From positions 186,001 through 250,000 of the forward strand of contig NZ_AUDI01000012.1 of assembly GCF_000425385.1 (NCBI RefSeq): a stretch of DNA of 64,000 nt, in the 5' to 3' direction. Source of the stretch: Pseudoduganella violaceinigra DSM 15887 (lineage in GTDB: Bacteria > Pseudomonadota > Gammaproteobacteria > Burkholderiales > Burkholderiaceae_D). Of this stretch, positions 24,745 through 35,075 are shown in pieces (position 1 is the stretch's first letter; every line of letters starts with the position of its first letter). Below the pieces are notes generated by a model that searched no databases, was not told the DNA's origin, and saw only the letters and a list, made by a program, of their open reading frames with translations. A program made the position numbers and the translations under genes.

Positions 24745-26448
24745 ATGGGGATCGGCAACTGGAAGATTGGCGTCCGCCTGGCCGCCGGATTGGGGCTCGC
24801 CTTGGCCTTCATGGTTGGCATTGCCGGAACGGGCATTGCCAACCTGGGGAAACTGAACGAAGGCACCGAGGATATTGCAAAGGATAAGGTGCCGAAGGTG
24901 GTCGCCGCCTACGAGACGATCGGCGGCGTCAACGACATCGCCCGCGCCATGCGCAACGCCATGTTGTCCACCGATCCGGAAACCATCAAGAAAGAGTTGA
25001 AGCGGGTCGAGGACAAGAAGGTCGAGATCGATGGCAATCTCGACAAGCTTGCCAAATTGATTGCCGATGATGTCGATGGGGACAGCAAGGCCAAGCTCAA
25101 GGCCGTGCTGGAAGCGCGCGACCGCTATCTGGTGGTGCAAACAACCTTCCTGCAGAAATCCCGGGACGACAGCCAGCGCGAAGAGAGCGTCAAATACCTG
25201 CTCTCGGCCGTGCGCAAGGAGCAGACGGCTTATCTGGCCGCGCTGACTGAGCTGGTGAAGTATCAAGCGGAAGCCGTCAACGCCGCCAACGATGTGGCCG
25301 ACAAGGCTTACACAAGTTCGCGCAATCTGATGGTCATGCTCACGGCGGCGGCGGCCGCGCTGGCCGCCTGGGTGGCATGGTGGGTGACGCGCAGCATTAC
25401 CCGGCCGCTGAACCGCGCGGTCGGCGTGGCGGAGGCGGTCGCCGGCGGCGATCTGACGCAGCGCATTGAAGTGACCAGCCGCGATGAAACGGGCCAGCTG
25501 CTGCAGGCGCTGGCCAATATGAACGACAGCCTGGCGCGCACCGTCGGCAAGGTGCGTTCGGGGTCGGACACCATCACCACGGCGTCCAGCGAAATCGCCA
25601 CTGGCAACCTCGATTTATCCTCTCGCACGGAGCAGCAAGCCAGCTCGCTGGAAGAAACCGCATCCTCAATGGAAGAGCTGACGTCGACCGTGCAGCAGAA
25701 CGCCGAGAATGCGCGCCAGGCGACGCAACTGGTGGTGGCCGCTTCCGATTTCGCCACGCGCGGAGGCGCGGTGGTGGGCCAGGTGGTCAATACCATGGGC
25801 GCCATCAAGGAATCCTCGAACAAGATCGTCGACATTATTGGCGTGATCGACGGCATCGCGTTCCAGACCAATATCCTGGCGCTGAATGCCGCCGTCGAAG
25901 CCGCGCGCGCCGGCGAGCAGGGCAGGGGCTTTGCCGTCGTCGCTTCCGAAGTGCGCAACCTGGCGCAGCGCTCCGCTGCCGCCGCCAAGGAGATCAAGGA
26001 GCTGATCGGGCACTCGGTCGATACCGTGGACGAGGGCGCGCGCCTGGTCGACCAAGCCGGCGAAACAATGGATGGCATCGTCAAGGCGGTGCAGCAAGTG
26101 AGCGACATCATGCAGCAGATCAGCGCAGCGAGCCAGGAGCAAAGCAGCGGCATCGCGCAGGTCAACCAGGCCATCGTCTCCATCGACGACGTGACGCAGC
26201 AGAATGCCGCGCTGGTGGAAGAAGCCGCAGCCGCCGCGCAATCGATGCGCGAACAGGCGGAAATGCTGTCCGAGGCGGTCAGTGTGTTCCGCCTCGTGGA
26301 TCAGCAGGCGGACCCGCAGCGGCTGGCAGCGCGCGCGATGGTCAAGGCGGCAACCCGCCCGCCGTCGGCGCCGCCCGCCGGGCGCCGGGCAGCGCCGCGC
26401 CTGGTCAAAGCCAGCACCAAAGCGGAAGGGGAGTGGGGCGAGTTCTGA
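24745..26448 (+). CDS. methyl-accepting chemotaxis protein (4-helix-bundle sensor)
   Basis: A 567-residue chemoreceptor: TM1 (about residues 12-32), a periplasmic four-helix-bundle MCP domain (about 33-188), TM2 (about 190-212), HAMP (about 213-266) and a cytoplasmic signalling domain whose hairpin tip [20 protein letters not shown] is intact. The C-terminal pentapeptide EWGEF resembles the CheR/CheB tether. GAGGAGG precedes the ATG. Tail-to-tail with a second receptor 10 nt away. The ligand is not predictable. Confidence 0.94.
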   Translation: MGIGNWKIGVRLAAGLGLALAFMVGIAGTGIANLGKLNEGTEDIAKDKVPKVVAAYETIGGVNDIARAMRNAMLSTDPETIKKELKRVEDKKVEIDGNLDKLAKLIADDVDGDSKAKLKAVLEARDRYLVVQTTFLQKSRDDSQREESVKYLLSAVRKEQTAYLAALTELVKYQAEAVNAANDVADKAYTSSRNLMVMLTAAAAALAAWVAWWVTRSITRPLNRAVGVAEAVAGGDLTQRIEVTSRDETGQLLQALANMNDSLARTVGKVRSGSDTITTASSEIATGNLDLSSRTEQQASSLEETASSMEELTSTVQQNAENARQATQLVVAASDFATRGGAVVGQVVNTMGAIKESSNKIVDIIGVIDGIAFQTNILALNAAVEAARAGEQGRGFAVVASEVRNLAQRSAAAAKEIKELIGHSVDTVDEGARLVDQAGETMDGIVKAVQQVSDIMQQISAASQEQSSGIAQVNQAIVSIDDVTQQNAALVEEAAAAAQSMREQAEMLSEAVSVFRLVDQQADPQRLAARAMVKAATRPPSAPPAGRRAAPRLVKASTKAEGEWGEF

Positions 26449-26458
26449 GCCCTGGCGC

Positions 26459-28183
26459 TCAGAATTCTTCCCAACCGTCGCCGCCGGATGCCTCGGCCGA
26501 ACGCTTAGGCGCCGGGGCAGCAGGCTCTGCCGCGCTGCGCGTTTGAAGCCGTGCGACATTGCTGCTGCTGCTGCTGCTGCGTGCCGGTGCTGCCAGCTGC
26601 TTGCGCGGCGCGGCGCGCGCGACGGCGGGAGCATGCGCCGTTGCCTCCAGGCGGAACACGCTGACAGCCTGCGACAGCGATGCCGCCTGTTCCTGCAGCG
26701 CTCCCGCCGCCGCTGCCGCTTCCTCCACCAGCGCAGCGTTCTGCTGCGTGACATTATCCATCTGCACCACCGCTTCATTGATCTGCTCGATGCCGGCGCT
26801 TTGCTCCCCGCTGGCAGCCGAGATTTCGCCGATGATGTCCGATACCTGCTGCACGCTGGCGACGACTTCCTGCATGGTGGCGCCGGCCTGGTCAACCAGG
26901 CGGCTGCCTTCTTCCACCTGCGCCACGGAGTTGTCGATCAGCTGCTTGATTTCCTTCGCCGCGCCAGCCGCGCGCTGCGCCAGGTTGCGCACCTCGGACG
27001 CCACCACGGCGAAGCCGCGTCCCTGTTCGCCTGCGCGTGCCGCTTCCACTGCCGCATTCAGCGCCAGGATGTTGGTCTGGAATGCGATGCCGTCGATGAC
27101 CGAGATGATCTCCACGATCTTGTAGGCCGATTCGTTGATGGCGCTCATCTTGTCGACCACTTGCGACACCACTGCGCCGCCGCGGCGCGCCACGTCCGAC
27201 GCGTTCCCCGCCAACTGGTTGGCCTGCTTCGCATTGTCGGCATTCTGGCGCACGGTCGATGTCAGTTCTTCCATCGACGATGCGGTTTCCTCCAGCGAGC
27301 TGGCCTGCTCTTCGGTGCGCGAGGAGAGGTCCAGGTTGCCGCTGGCGATTTCCGACGAGGCGGTACTGATCGAGTCGGTAGCTTGGCGCACATTGCCGAC
27401 AATGCCCACCAGGCTGTTGTTCATCTCGCGCAGCGCCGCCAGAAGTTTGCCTGTTTCGTCCTGCGACTGCACCGCGATTTCCTGCGTCAAGTCGCCAGCC
27501 GCGACGCTTTCGGCGATGCGCACCGCACGGTTCAGCGGCTGGGTGATGCTGCGTATCAGCCACCATCCGATGCCGGCCGCCATGGCCAGGCCGCCCAGCA
27601 TCAGGCCGATCACGACGACGCGGAAGCTGGCATAGCTGGCCTGCGAGCTTTCGAACTCGTTCTTGCCGACATCCATTTGCAGCTGGATCAGCTGGTTCAT
27701 GATCTCGCGCATGGCCACATAGCGCTCATTCAGGCGTCCATGCAGCAGCGTGTTGATCTTCGGGACATCTCCGGCGCGTGCGGCTTCCAGCACCGGGTTC
27801 AGGCCTTCGTCGAGGAATGCCGTGTGCGCCGCGACAAACCGCTCCACCAGGACCTTTTCCTCGTCGGTGAGATAGGTGGCGGCGTATTCCGTCCAGACTT
27901 TGATGGTTTTGGCGCGGCCTTCTTCCACCGCCTTGACCATTTCCGGCAGCTTGGCGGGATCGTCGCTGACCGCCTTGGCGACATTCAGCTGGTTGCGGTT
28001 GATGGTGCGGATGACGTCCTGCAGCTGGCCCAGCGCCACCAGGCGGTCCTCATAAACGGTTTTCAGCGACGCGTTCGAATTGGCGAGGCTGGCGATGCCC
28101 GCCACGCCGATCACGGTCATGGTCATGGACAGCAGCGCCAGGACGGCGATCAGGCGGGTCTTGATTGTCAGGTTGTTCAGCAT
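26459..28183 (-). CDS. methyl-accepting chemotaxis protein (4-helix-bundle sensor)
   Basis: A 574-residue chemoreceptor paralogous to its convergent neighbour: TM1 at residues 8-30, four-helix-bundle periplasmic domain, TM2 near 190-212, HAMP and the conserved signalling hairpin. C-terminal tether DGWEEF. Start ATG at 28183 has GGAG 6 nt upstream; a longer in-frame start at 28219 has none. Near-identical signalling domains in inverted orientation make this pair a possible site of recombination. Confidence 0.94.
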   Translation of the reverse strand: MLNNLTIKTRLIAVLALLSMTMTVIGVAGIASLANSNASLKTVYEDRLVALGQLQDVIRTINRNQLNVAKAVSDDPAKLPEMVKAVEEGRAKTIKVWTEYAATYLTDEEKVLVERFVAAHTAFLDEGLNPVLEAARAGDVPKINTLLHGRLNERYVAMREIMNQLIQLQMDVGKNEFESSQASYASFRVVVIGLMLGGLAMAAGIGWWLIRSITQPLNRAVRIAESVAAGDLTQEIAVQSQDETGKLLAALREMNNSLVGIVGNVRQATDSISTASSEIASGNLDLSSRTEEQASSLEETASSMEELTSTVRQNADNAKQANQLAGNASDVARRGGAVVSQVVDKMSAINESAYKIVEIISVIDGIAFQTNILALNAAVEAARAGEQGRGFAVVASEVRNLAQRAAGAAKEIKQLIDNSVAQVEEGSRLVDQAGATMQEVVASVQQVSDIIGEISAASGEQSAGIEQINEAVVQMDNVTQQNAALVEEAAAAAGALQEQAASLSQAVSVFRLEATAHAPAVARAAPRKQLAAPARSSSSSSNVARLQTRSAAEPAAPAPKRSAEASGGDGWEEF

Positions 28184-28362
28184 GTGCGGCTCCGGCCCGC
28201 GCACGTGCGCAGGCATCATTTCTGGTTCGGGAGAGTTTCATGCCGCGAGGGTGGGGCGGCGGGGAGGCAGGGCAGGCATGGTCCGGCGAGGCGGACGCCC
28301 TGGAACCCCGATGCTAGCAACAAGGTTCCCGCAAAGCAAGTGGGAATTGGTGAGATTGTGGC

Positions 28363-29409
28363 TTATTGGCCCGGATTGGGAAGGCGCGCATGGATCGCAT
28401 CCACGGCAGCCATGACGTCCTGCGGCAGCTTCACCTCCAGCGCGTCGATATTCTCTTTCAGTTGCGCCAATGTGGTCGCGCCGACAATGGTCGACGCCAC
28501 GAACCAGCGCGAATAGCACCAGGCCAGGGCGAGCTGGGTCGGGGTCATGCCGTTGTCGCGCGCCAGCCTGGCGTACTGCGCCACGGCGTCGATCACGCCC
28601 GGGCGCAGGTAGCGCGGGCTCCAGCTGGGCGGGAAGATCGTCAGGCGGCCATGCGCCTTCGGGTCATCGTGATACTTGGCCGTCAACTGGCCGAACGCCA
28701 GCGGGCTATACGCGAGCAGGCTTACCTGCTCGCGGAAGCAAGTCTCGTCCAGGAAGCTGGTCTCAAAATGGCGCGCGGTCAGGTTGTACAGGTTCTGGAT
28801 GGTGGCAATGCGCGGCAAGCCTTTCATCTCGGCCTGCTTGACGAATTCGGCGACGCCCCAGCTGCTCTCGTTGGATACGCCGATATGGCGGATCTTGCCT
28901 TCCTTGATCAAGTCGCCCAATACCGCCAGCGTTTCCTCGATGGCGATGCTGTGGCGTTCCTTGCCGGGATCGAACTGGCTGGCGCCGAAGATCGGCACGT
29001 TGCGGCTCGGCCAGTGCAACTGGTAGAGGTCAATGACATCGGTCTGCAAGCGCTGCAGGCTGGTCTCCACCGCGGCCCGGATATGGGTCGCGTTGTGGTT
29101 GCTCTTGCCCTTGCGGATCCACTGCAGATACGGGTTGGGGCCGGCGACCTTGGTCGCCACCACCATGTCGGCGCGGCGGCCGGACTTTTTCAGCCAGCTG
29201 CCGATGAAGCGTTCCGTGTCACCCTGGGTCGCAGCGGACGGCATCACTGGATACAGCTCCGCCGTATCGATGAAGTTGATGCCGCGCTCCAGCGCGTAAT
29301 CGAGCTGGGCGTGCGCATCGGCTTCGCTGTTCTGCTGGCCGAAAGTCATCGTGCCGAGGCAGATTTTGCTGACGTTCAGGCCGCTGCGGCCAAGGGCGGT
29401 TTTCTCCAT
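28363..29409 (-). CDS. aldo/keto reductase (Tas-like)
   Basis: A 348-residue NADP(H)-dependent aldo/keto reductase of the Tas/YajO type. Family features: FIDTAELYP (Asp and Tyr of the catalytic tetrad, about residues 51-59), VVATKVAGPN (Lys) and LYQLHWPSRNVP (His). The start lies 2 nt after the pyrD stop, so it is the last gene of the NUDIX-aat-bpt-pyrD operon. The physiological substrate is unknown. Confidence 0.9.
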   Translation of the reverse strand: MEKTALGRSGLNVSKICLGTMTFGQQNSEADAHAQLDYALERGINFIDTAELYPVMPSAATQGDTERFIGSWLKKSGRRADMVVATKVAGPNPYLQWIRKGKSNHNATHIRAAVETSLQRLQTDVIDLYQLHWPSRNVPIFGASQFDPGKERHSIAIEETLAVLGDLIKEGKIRHIGVSNESSWGVAEFVKQAEMKGLPRIATIQNLYNLTARHFETSFLDETCFREQVSLLAYSPLAFGQLTAKYHDDPKAHGRLTIFPPSWSPRYLRPGVIDAVAQYARLARDNGMTPTQLALAWCYSRWFVASTIVGATTLAQLKENIDALEVKLPQDVMAAVDAIHARLPNPGQ

Positions 29410-29411
29410 TC

Positions 29412-30452
29412 TCAGCCCCGCAACGCGTCGGCGCAGTCGCGCACCAGCGCCGGGCCGGCGTAGATCAGGCCGGAATACAGCTGCACCAGCTGGGCCCCGG
29501 CGTCGATCTTGGCCCTGGCGTCCTTACCCTGCATGATGCCGCCCACGCCGATGATCGGCAGCGCCCCGCCCAATTCCGCTTTCAGCAGGCGGATCACATT
29601 GTTCGACAGTTCGAACACCGGCGCGCCGGACAGGCCGCCCGTTTCCGCGCCGTGCTGCATGCCTTCCACGGCGGTGCGGCTGAGGGTGGTGTTGGTGGCG
29701 ATCACGCCATCGATCTTATGGCGCATCAATGCGTCGGCGATGTTCTTCACCTGGTCGCTGTCCATGTCCGGCGCGATCTTCAAGGTCATCGGCACGTAGC
29801 GCTTATGCTGGTCGGCCAGGCGCAGCTGCGCCGCCTTCAGCTGCGACAGCAGGCCGTCCACTTCGGACGCGCCCTGCAGCTGGCGCAAATTCTTGGTGTT
29901 CGGCGAAGAGATGTTGACCGTCACATAGCTGGCATACGGATACACCTTATCCAGGCAGTGCAGATAGTCGTCGACCGCGCGCTCGATCGGGGTGTCGGCG
30001 TTCTTGCCGATGTTCAGGCCCAGCACGCCTTCGCGGTTCTGGTAAAAGCGCGAGGACTGCACATTGGCCACGAAGGCGTCGACGCCGCCGTTATTGAAAC
30101 CCATGCGGTTGATGATGCCTTTGGCCGCCGGGATGCGGAACATGCGCGGCTTGGGATTGCCAGCTTGCGCGCGCGGGGTCACGGTGCCCACCTCGATGGA
30201 GCCGAAGCCCAGGTCGGCCAGCGCGTCGATGAAGGCACCGTCCTTGTCCAGGCCCGCGGCCAGCCCGACCGGATTGCGGAAGGTCAGGCCCATCACGGTG
30301 CGCGGATCGTCTTTCGGGCGGCGCACCATGGCGCGCGTCAGCCCCAGTGCGGACAGGCGCTTCAGTGCAGGCAGGGTGAAATGGTGGGCCGATTCGGCGT
30401 CCATCGAGAACAGGACGGGGCGGGCGAGGGAGTACAGGAATTTTTCGGACAT
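29412..30452 (-). CDS. pyrD: dihydroorotate dehydrogenase (quinone), class 2
   Basis: A 346-residue membrane-associated flavoenzyme that oxidises dihydroorotate to orotate with a quinone acceptor in pyrimidine synthesis. The class 2 N-terminal helix ([20 protein letters not shown]) is present; FMN motifs include [31 protein letters not shown] with the catalytic Ser, and PIIGVGGI. Full family length. Confidence 0.96.
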   Translation of the reverse strand: MSEKFLYSLARPVLFSMDAESAHHFTLPALKRLSALGLTRAMVRRPKDDPRTVMGLTFRNPVGLAAGLDKDGAFIDALADLGFGSIEVGTVTPRAQAGNPKPRMFRIPAAKGIINRMGFNNGGVDAFVANVQSSRFYQNREGVLGLNIGKNADTPIERAVDDYLHCLDKVYPYASYVTVNISSPNTKNLRQLQGASEVDGLLSQLKAAQLRLADQHKRYVPMTLKIAPDMDSDQVKNIADALMRHKIDGVIATNTTLSRTAVEGMQHGAETGGLSGAPVFELSNNVIRLLKAELGGALPIIGVGGIMQGKDARAKIDAGAQLVQLYSGLIYAGPALVRDCADALRG

Positions 30453-30502
30453 GTGGGCAGCTTTGTGGAATTTTGCAGCATTTTACACTGCGCTGCCCGC
30501 GC

Positions 30503-31234
30503 CTACGACGCCGTGAGCGGCCCCCAGACACCCTTGATACGCGCTTGCAGCGGCTGGAATTTGATCTTGTAGTTCATCTTCGGGCTGTCCTCGATCCAGT
30601 AGCCCAGGTAGACGAAATCCAGTGCCAGTTCGTGCGCCTGTTCGATCTGCCACATGACGTTGTAGGTGCCGAAGGAGGCGCCCGGCACGTCCGGATCGAA
30701 GAAGGTATAGACCGACGACAGCCCGTCGGACAGCACGTCGATGATGGACACCATGCGCAGCGTGCCGTCCGGTTCGCGGAATTCCACCAGGCGCGTATTC
30801 ACGCGGCTTTGCAGCAGGAACTGTGCATACTGGTCGCGCGAATCCTGGTCCATGCCGCCGCCGGCGTGGCGCGTGCTCTGGTAGCGCAGGTAAAGATCGT
30901 AATGCTCGTCCGAGAAGGCCAGGCTGGCCACGCCCGCCTTCAGATTGCTGTGGCGCTGCCATGCACGGCGCTGGCCGCGCGTCGGCTTGAATTCGCGCGC
31001 CGCCACGCGCACGGGAATGCAGGCCTGGCAACCATCGCAATATGGACGATAAGTAAAGATGCCGCTGCGGCGGAAGCCGCTCTTCACCAGCTCCGAATAC
31101 ACATCGGCATTGATCAGGTGCGACGGCGTTGCCACTTGCGAACGGGCCTGTCGTGCATCCAGGTAGCTGCACGGATAAGGCGCCGTTGTATAAAACTGCA
31201 ACGTCGCGAAGGGGAGGTCGTTAAGCTGCGTCAT
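30503..31234 (-). CDS. bpt: aspartate/glutamate leucyltransferase (Bpt; arginyltransferase-like)
   Basis: A 243-residue leucyltransferase of the Ate1-related Bpt family that adds leucine from Leu-tRNA to N-terminal Asp/Glu, marking proteins for the ClpS/ClpAP N-degron pathway. The N-terminal Cys motif YCDGCQAC (about residues 64-71) and the C-terminal [14 protein letters not shown] are typical. It lies beside aat, the other bacterial leader-peptide transferase, in one operon. Confidence 0.93.
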   Translation of the reverse strand: MTQLNDLPFATLQFYTTAPYPCSYLDARQARSQVATPSHLINADVYSELVKSGFRRSGIFTYRPYCDGCQACIPVRVAAREFKPTRGQRRAWQRHSNLKAGVASLAFSDEHYDLYLRYQSTRHAGGGMDQDSRDQYAQFLLQSRVNTRLVEFREPDGTLRMVSIIDVLSDGLSSVYTFFDPDVPGASFGTYNVMWQIEQAHELALDFVYLGYWIEDSPKMNYKIKFQPLQARIKGVWGPLTAS

Positions 31235-31260
31235 GAGTCATATCATAACGCGTCCGCGGC

Positions 31261-31968
31261 TTAAAACGGTGCGATAGGGCACCAATCGCGTATCTGGGGC
31301 ATCACAATACATTTCTGTAAGTGGGCAATGAAATCCTTGCGCGCGATAGGGCGGGCGCCCAGGGACGCCAGGTGGCCGGTCTCCTGCTGGCAGTCGATCA
31401 GCTCGACGCCATGCTGTCGTAAAAAATGCACGAGATAGGCCAGCGCGACCTTGGAACCGTCGGTGACGCGCGCAAACATCGACTCGCCGTAGAACATGGC
31501 GCCGATCGAGACGCCGTAGGCGCCGCCCACCAGTTCCCCGTCCAGCCACAATTCCGACGAGTGGGCGTAGCCCTGCTGGTGCAAGCCGGTGTAGCCGGCG
31601 ATGATGTCTTCCGAAATCCAGGTGCCGGGGCCGTCGCGGCGCGGCGCGGCGCAGGCGCGCATCACCTGTTCAAAGGCGCTGTCGAAACGCACTTCCCAGC
31701 GCCCGGTATCGCGGGCGATCTTCTTCAGCGTTTTTTTCAGGCTGTCCGACACCTTGAAGTCGGCCGTGCGCAGGACCATGCGCGGGTCGGTGCTCCACCA
31801 AAGGATGGGCTGCCCTTCCGAAAACCAGGGAAAGATGCCGCGCTGGTAGGCGGCCAGCAGCCTGTTCGGCGACAGATCGGCGCCGGCGGCCAGCAGTCCC
31901 GGCGCGTCCGTGGTCAGGGCTTCGGAGACATCGGGAAAGGGCGTGTTGACGTCGAGCCAGGGAATCAT
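31261..31968 (-). CDS. aat: leucyl/phenylalanyl-tRNA--protein transferase
   Basis: A 235-residue Aat enzyme that transfers Leu/Phe to N-terminal Lys/Arg. Motifs [25 protein letters not shown] and [10 protein letters not shown] near the N-terminus, and [27 protein letters not shown]. The ATG at 31968 overlaps the NUDIX stop (ATGA); a longer in-frame start has no family similarity. Confidence 0.96.
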   Translation of the reverse strand: MIPWLDVNTPFPDVSEALTTDAPGLLAAGADLSPNRLLAAYQRGIFPWFSEGQPILWWSTDPRMVLRTADFKVSDSLKKTLKKIARDTGRWEVRFDSAFEQVMRACAAPRRDGPGTWISEDIIAGYTGLHQQGYAHSSELWLDGELVGGAYGVSIGAMFYGESMFARVTDGSKVALAYLVHFLRQHGVELIDCQQETGHLASLGARPIARKDFIAHLQKCIVMPQIRDWCPIAPF

Positions 31969-32543
31969 GTGGCGTCGGGCTGGCGCATCGGCTGCGTAAT
32001 ATCCTGGGTGTGGAAACCGTAGCCGCCGCCCTGGTGCATCCGGGCACGGTCGGCGAAGAAGCATTCCAGCGTCGTGCGGATGGTGGGGAAGGCCAAGTCA
32101 TCCCAGGGAATTTCCGCTTCCCTGAACATCTGCACGTCCAGGCTCTCTTCGCCGGGCGCAAACGCGAGGTCGCGCAGGGTGGCCAGGTAGAACATATGCA
32201 CCTGGTGCACGTGCGGCACGTTGAGCAGGGTATACAGTTTGCCCAGTTCGATGTGGGCGCCGGCTTCCTCTTCCGTCTCGCGCTGGGCCGCCTCGGACGT
32301 GGTTTCATTGTTTTCCATGAAACCCGCCGGCAGGGTCCAGAAGCCGCGGCGCGGCTCGATGGCACGCTGGCACAGCAAAACCTGCAACTCGCCATTGCGC
32401 TCCCAGACCGGGATCGTACCGATCACCATCTTGGGATTCTGATAATGGATTGCCGAGCAGTTGACGCAAACATAACGCGGCCGGTTATCGCCGGCCGGCA
32501 CCAACAACTCAACAGGGTGGGCGCATTCTGAGCAAAATTTCAT
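31965..32543 (-). CDS. NUDIX hydrolase with zinc ribbon
   Basis: A 192-residue NUDIX enzyme. Cys4, Cys7, Cys26 and Cys29 form a zinc ribbon, and the Nudix box (GX5EX7REX2EEXG) is complete from Gly in GFMENNE to the last Gly in TEEEAG. It resembles the NudC/ADP-ribose pyrophosphatase branch, but the substrate (NADH, FAD or other nucleotide sugar) cannot be read off. First gene of the aat-bpt-pyrD-AKR operon. Confidence 0.9.
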   Translation of the reverse strand: MKFCSECAHPVELLVPAGDNRPRYVCVNCSAIHYQNPKMVIGTIPVWERNGELQVLLCQRAIEPRRGFWTLPAGFMENNETTSEAAQRETEEEAGAHIELGKLYTLLNVPHVHQVHMFYLATLRDLAFAPGEESLDVQMFREAEIPWDDLAFPTIRTTLECFFADRARMHQGGGYGFHTQDITQPMRQPDAT

Positions 32544-32688
32544 GGGATTAATGTAGCTGATTGCGAAGGACGGGGCAAATCCGCGGACGTGCGCTGCCTG
32601 CTGCGGACCTCTACTTTACACCGAACGCCTTTGGTCCGGGATCGAGTGAAATATATTCGAGCTATCGCAAAAAGAGCTGGGATAAATA

Positions 32689-32717
32689 TTGCCTAAAGTG
32701 GCGCGCTGCCCTATAAT
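32689..32717 (+). promoter_or_regulatory. sigma-70 promoter of the initiator tRNA
   Basis: TTGCCT (32689-32694) and consensus TATAAT (32712-32717) separated by 17 nt, 12 nt upstream of the tRNA 5' end. Confidence 0.85.
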
Positions 32718-32729
32718 ACGTGCATCAGA

Positions 32730-32806
32730 CGCGGGGTGGAGCAGTCTGGCAGCTCGTCGGGCTCATAACCCGAAGGTCACAGGTTCAAATCCTGTCCCCG
32801 CAACCA
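32730..32806 (+). tRNA. initiator tRNA-fMet (CAT)
   Basis: A 77-nt tRNA with anticodon CAT at 32764-32766. Initiator hallmarks: unpaired first base C against A at the acceptor end, three G:C pairs in the anticodon stem (GGG/CCC) and an encoded CCA. It is a single-gene transcript with its own promoter and terminator. Confidence 0.97.
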
Positions 32807-32818
32807 GAATTCAGAAGA

Positions 32819-32854
32819 AACCGTCATCAGCAGCTTGCGATGACGGTTTTTTTT
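32819..32854 (+). terminator. terminator after the tRNA, probably bidirectional
   Basis: AACCGTCATC/GATGACGGTT 10-bp stem with a 10-nt loop, then eight T residues (32847-32854). The opposite strand ends in TTTCTTCT after the same stem and could serve the convergent MerR gene. Confidence 0.88.
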
Positions 32855-32861
32855 CGTCTTG

Positions 32862-33875
32862 TCAGGCCGGTACGTGTGCCTGGCGCAGGAATTCCAGCAA
32901 ATCGTCGCTCATCAGGCGGCCCGCGTTCAGTTCCGGCTCTTTTTCAAGGGCCGTGCGGAAACGCAGGCGCGCGTCCGGCGCGCTGCCCACCATATCGGTA
33001 AACAGCTCGAACCAGCGCTGCGCCAGCTCACGCGCCTGCGGTGCGGCAGGGGAGGAATCGGCGGCCATTTGCCGGCGGATGGCCATGATCAGGTCCGGCC
33101 ATTCACGTGCGCGGCACTGGATATGCTTGCGCATGGTCTCCACTTCCGCCGGCAGCATGTATTTGGCATACAGTGCCAGCTTCCTTTCGCCGCTCGCGGC
33201 GGCGATATAGTTGCGCATTTCATGCGTCACGCCCGCCGTCTTGCGGTATGCCTCTTCGCGGGCCCACATATTATCCAGGCGCACCATCATTTCGGGATTG
33301 TCGCCGGCATGGCGGCTGAAGGTTGCCATCCACCGCTCCGCCAGTGCCTGCACCGATGCATCGGCTGGCGGAACGTTGGCGGACATCTTTTCGGTGACGG
33401 CGGCGATCAACTGCGCCCACTCCTCGCGCGCCGCCGGATCGGTGTAAATCGGCAGCTGGGCCAGTTCTTCCTTGGTAAAGTATTTGTCGTACACGGTCAT
33501 TTGCTCCAGTGTGGTTAGCCAGGTGGCCAATTCCGGTTCTTCACCGGCCAGCAACTGCCCGCGCAGGAGCACCAGCTGCGCGCGCAGTTTGGCGGCTTCG
33601 GCGATCTGCTGATCGAGCGAGTCGATCTGGCGGGCAATCAGCTCGGGTAGGGAATTACCGGGTTTGGCCAGGAAATGACCGATATCGGCCAGCGCCATGC
33701 CGAAGCGGCGCAGGGCCTGCACCTGGTGCAGGCGTGCCACGTCGTCGCGGTTGTACTGGCGATAGCCGGCATCGGAACGTCCCGAAGGCTTGAGCAGGCC
33801 GATGCTGTCGTAATGGTGCAGCGTCCGCACGGTCAGGCCGGAGCGGCGCGCCAGTTCCCCCACTTTCAACATCAT
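32862..33875 (-). CDS. MerR family regulator with TipAS-like effector domain
   Basis: A 337-residue regulator. N-terminal MerR winged helix (KVGELARRSGLTVRTLHHYD, residues 3-22, then GYRQYN), a coiled-coil dimerisation helix (about 75-110) and a long helical C-terminal domain like the TipAS antibiotic-recognition domain, apparently duplicated (two blocks with AERW/AQRW). AAGGAG precedes the ATG at 33875; the TTG at 33881 is less likely. TipA-type proteins bind thiopeptides or other drugs; the ligand here is unknown. Confidence 0.9.
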   Translation of the reverse strand: MMLKVGELARRSGLTVRTLHHYDSIGLLKPSGRSDAGYRQYNRDDVARLHQVQALRRFGMALADIGHFLAKPGNSLPELIARQIDSLDQQIAEAAKLRAQLVLLRGQLLAGEEPELATWLTTLEQMTVYDKYFTKEELAQLPIYTDPAAREEWAQLIAAVTEKMSANVPPADASVQALAERWMATFSRHAGDNPEMMVRLDNMWAREEAYRKTAGVTHEMRNYIAAASGERKLALYAKYMLPAEVETMRKHIQCRAREWPDLIMAIRRQMAADSSPAAPQARELAQRWFELFTDMVGSAPDARLRFRTALEKEPELNAGRLMSDDLLEFLRQAHVPA

Positions 33876-34163
33876 GTTCAACTCCTTGTCCTCGTTACAT
33901 TAGCCACATGCTGGAGCCTGACGTTAGGTGAGGGTCAAGCACTGTTCGCAGAAATCGTCATGGTAAGCGATCCGTCCCTTATGCATGCGTACTATGCAAC
34001 GTTTTCGCCTCCTTGCCGCCGCCGCGCTGCTTGCCATTCTGCCGCATGGATAGCGGCCGGTACGGCAGATGAAGTGGTGCCGATGGCCTTCCGTATGGGG
34101 CGCGAACGGCATCAATGGCGTGGGATGCGTCTGGGCCCGGAAAACCAAATACGACTTCTGACG

Positions 34164-35075
34164 CTACTGCGCGCTGGCCAGGCTGGCCCACAGGTGGGCC
34201 GCCGCCATCGTGCGGTGCGGCGCGTAGCGCAGCAGGAAGGCCTCGGTGCGCGCCATATCCGGCTTGCTCTCCTCGCCCAGCAGGCGTTGCAGCGCGGCGC
34301 GGATGGCCACATCGCCATGCAGGGAGCAATCGGCGTAGCCATAGCCGCGCAGCAGGGCGTAGTTGACGGTCCAGGGGCCGATGCCTTTGACCGCCAGCAG
34401 CTTCCTGCAAATCTCGGGAATTGGATTATCCTCGCGTTCCTCGATATCGAGTTCACCGGTGGCGACCAACTGGGCGAAGCGGATCAAGGTCTCCGCCTTG
34501 GCGCGCGAAAACTTGCGTGTGGTGAGATCTTCGGCACTCAGGCGGGCCACATCGGACGCTTCGGGATAGCACCACAACCCCTCCCTGTGCTGGCGCCCGG
34601 CTTGCAGGATGAAGGTGCGGCGTAGGGCAATGGCGAACGACAGGTTGATCTGCTGGCCGATGATGGCCCAGGTCAATGCCTCGAACGCCGTGGCCGATTG
34701 CACGATCCGCAGGCCCGGCTGGCGCGCTACCAAGGGGCCGAAGAGGGCGTCTTCACGCGTGAATGCGACGAAGGGAGCGGGATCGATGTGCAGGCCCAGG
34801 ATGTTGCGGGCGGCCGCCTCGAGCTTTCCGGCCAGCGCCGGCGGCAGCTTGCGTGCGCGGGGCAGTTCGATGTCGGCCTCGCAGGCTACGGTCCGCGTGC
34901 GCCCGCGTGGCAGCGCTGCGCTCAGCACCACCGGCACGCCGTCCAGCAGCATGCCCTTGCGGATCATTTCGGGGCTGACCTGCTCCGCGACGCTCTCGGC
35001 ATCGCGGCCATGGAAGGCCAGCACATCCTGCACGCGGTAGCCGGCGGGCAAGGCCAGCGAAAAGGCGTGCTTCAT
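34164..35075 (-). CDS. alkA: DNA-3-methyladenine glycosylase II
   Basis: A 303-residue base-excision repair glycosylase removing alkylated purines. AlkA-type N-terminal domain (residues 1-100), then the HhH-GPD fold: WAIIGQQINLSFA (about 136-148), the hairpin VKGIGPWTVNYALLRGYG (229-246) and catalytic Asp255 in LHGDVA. It lacks the Ada methyltransferase part. Its ATG overlaps the stop of the EamA transporter gene (ATGA), so they are coupled. The 288 nt between it and the MerR gene contain no convincing gene. Confidence 0.93.
   Translation of the reverse strand: MKHAFSLALPAGYRVQDVLAFHGRDAESVAEQVSPEMIRKGMLLDGVPVVLSAALPRGRTRTVACEADIELPRARKLPPALAGKLEAAARNILGLHIDPAPFVAFTREDALFGPLVARQPGLRIVQSATAFEALTWAIIGQQINLSFAIALRRTFILQAGRQHREGLWCYPEASDVARLSAEDLTTRKFSRAKAETLIRFAQLVATGELDIEEREDNPIPEICRKLLAVKGIGPWTVNYALLRGYGYADCSLHGDVAIRAALQRLLGEESKPDMARTEAFLLRYAPHRTMAAAHLWASLASAQ

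Noticed and set aside
26204..28516. A 770-codon plus-strand open frame opposite the second chemoreceptor
   Set aside because: Antisense shadow of an intact MCP gene; low-complexity His/Arg/Leu composition and no conserved domain.
33994..34161. Small frame starting MQRFRLLAAAALLAILPHG, like a signal peptide, in the MerR-alkA gap
   Set aside because: An in-frame TAG at 34051 interrupts it and no ribosome binding site is evident; it may be a remnant of a small secreted protein but there is no family evidence.
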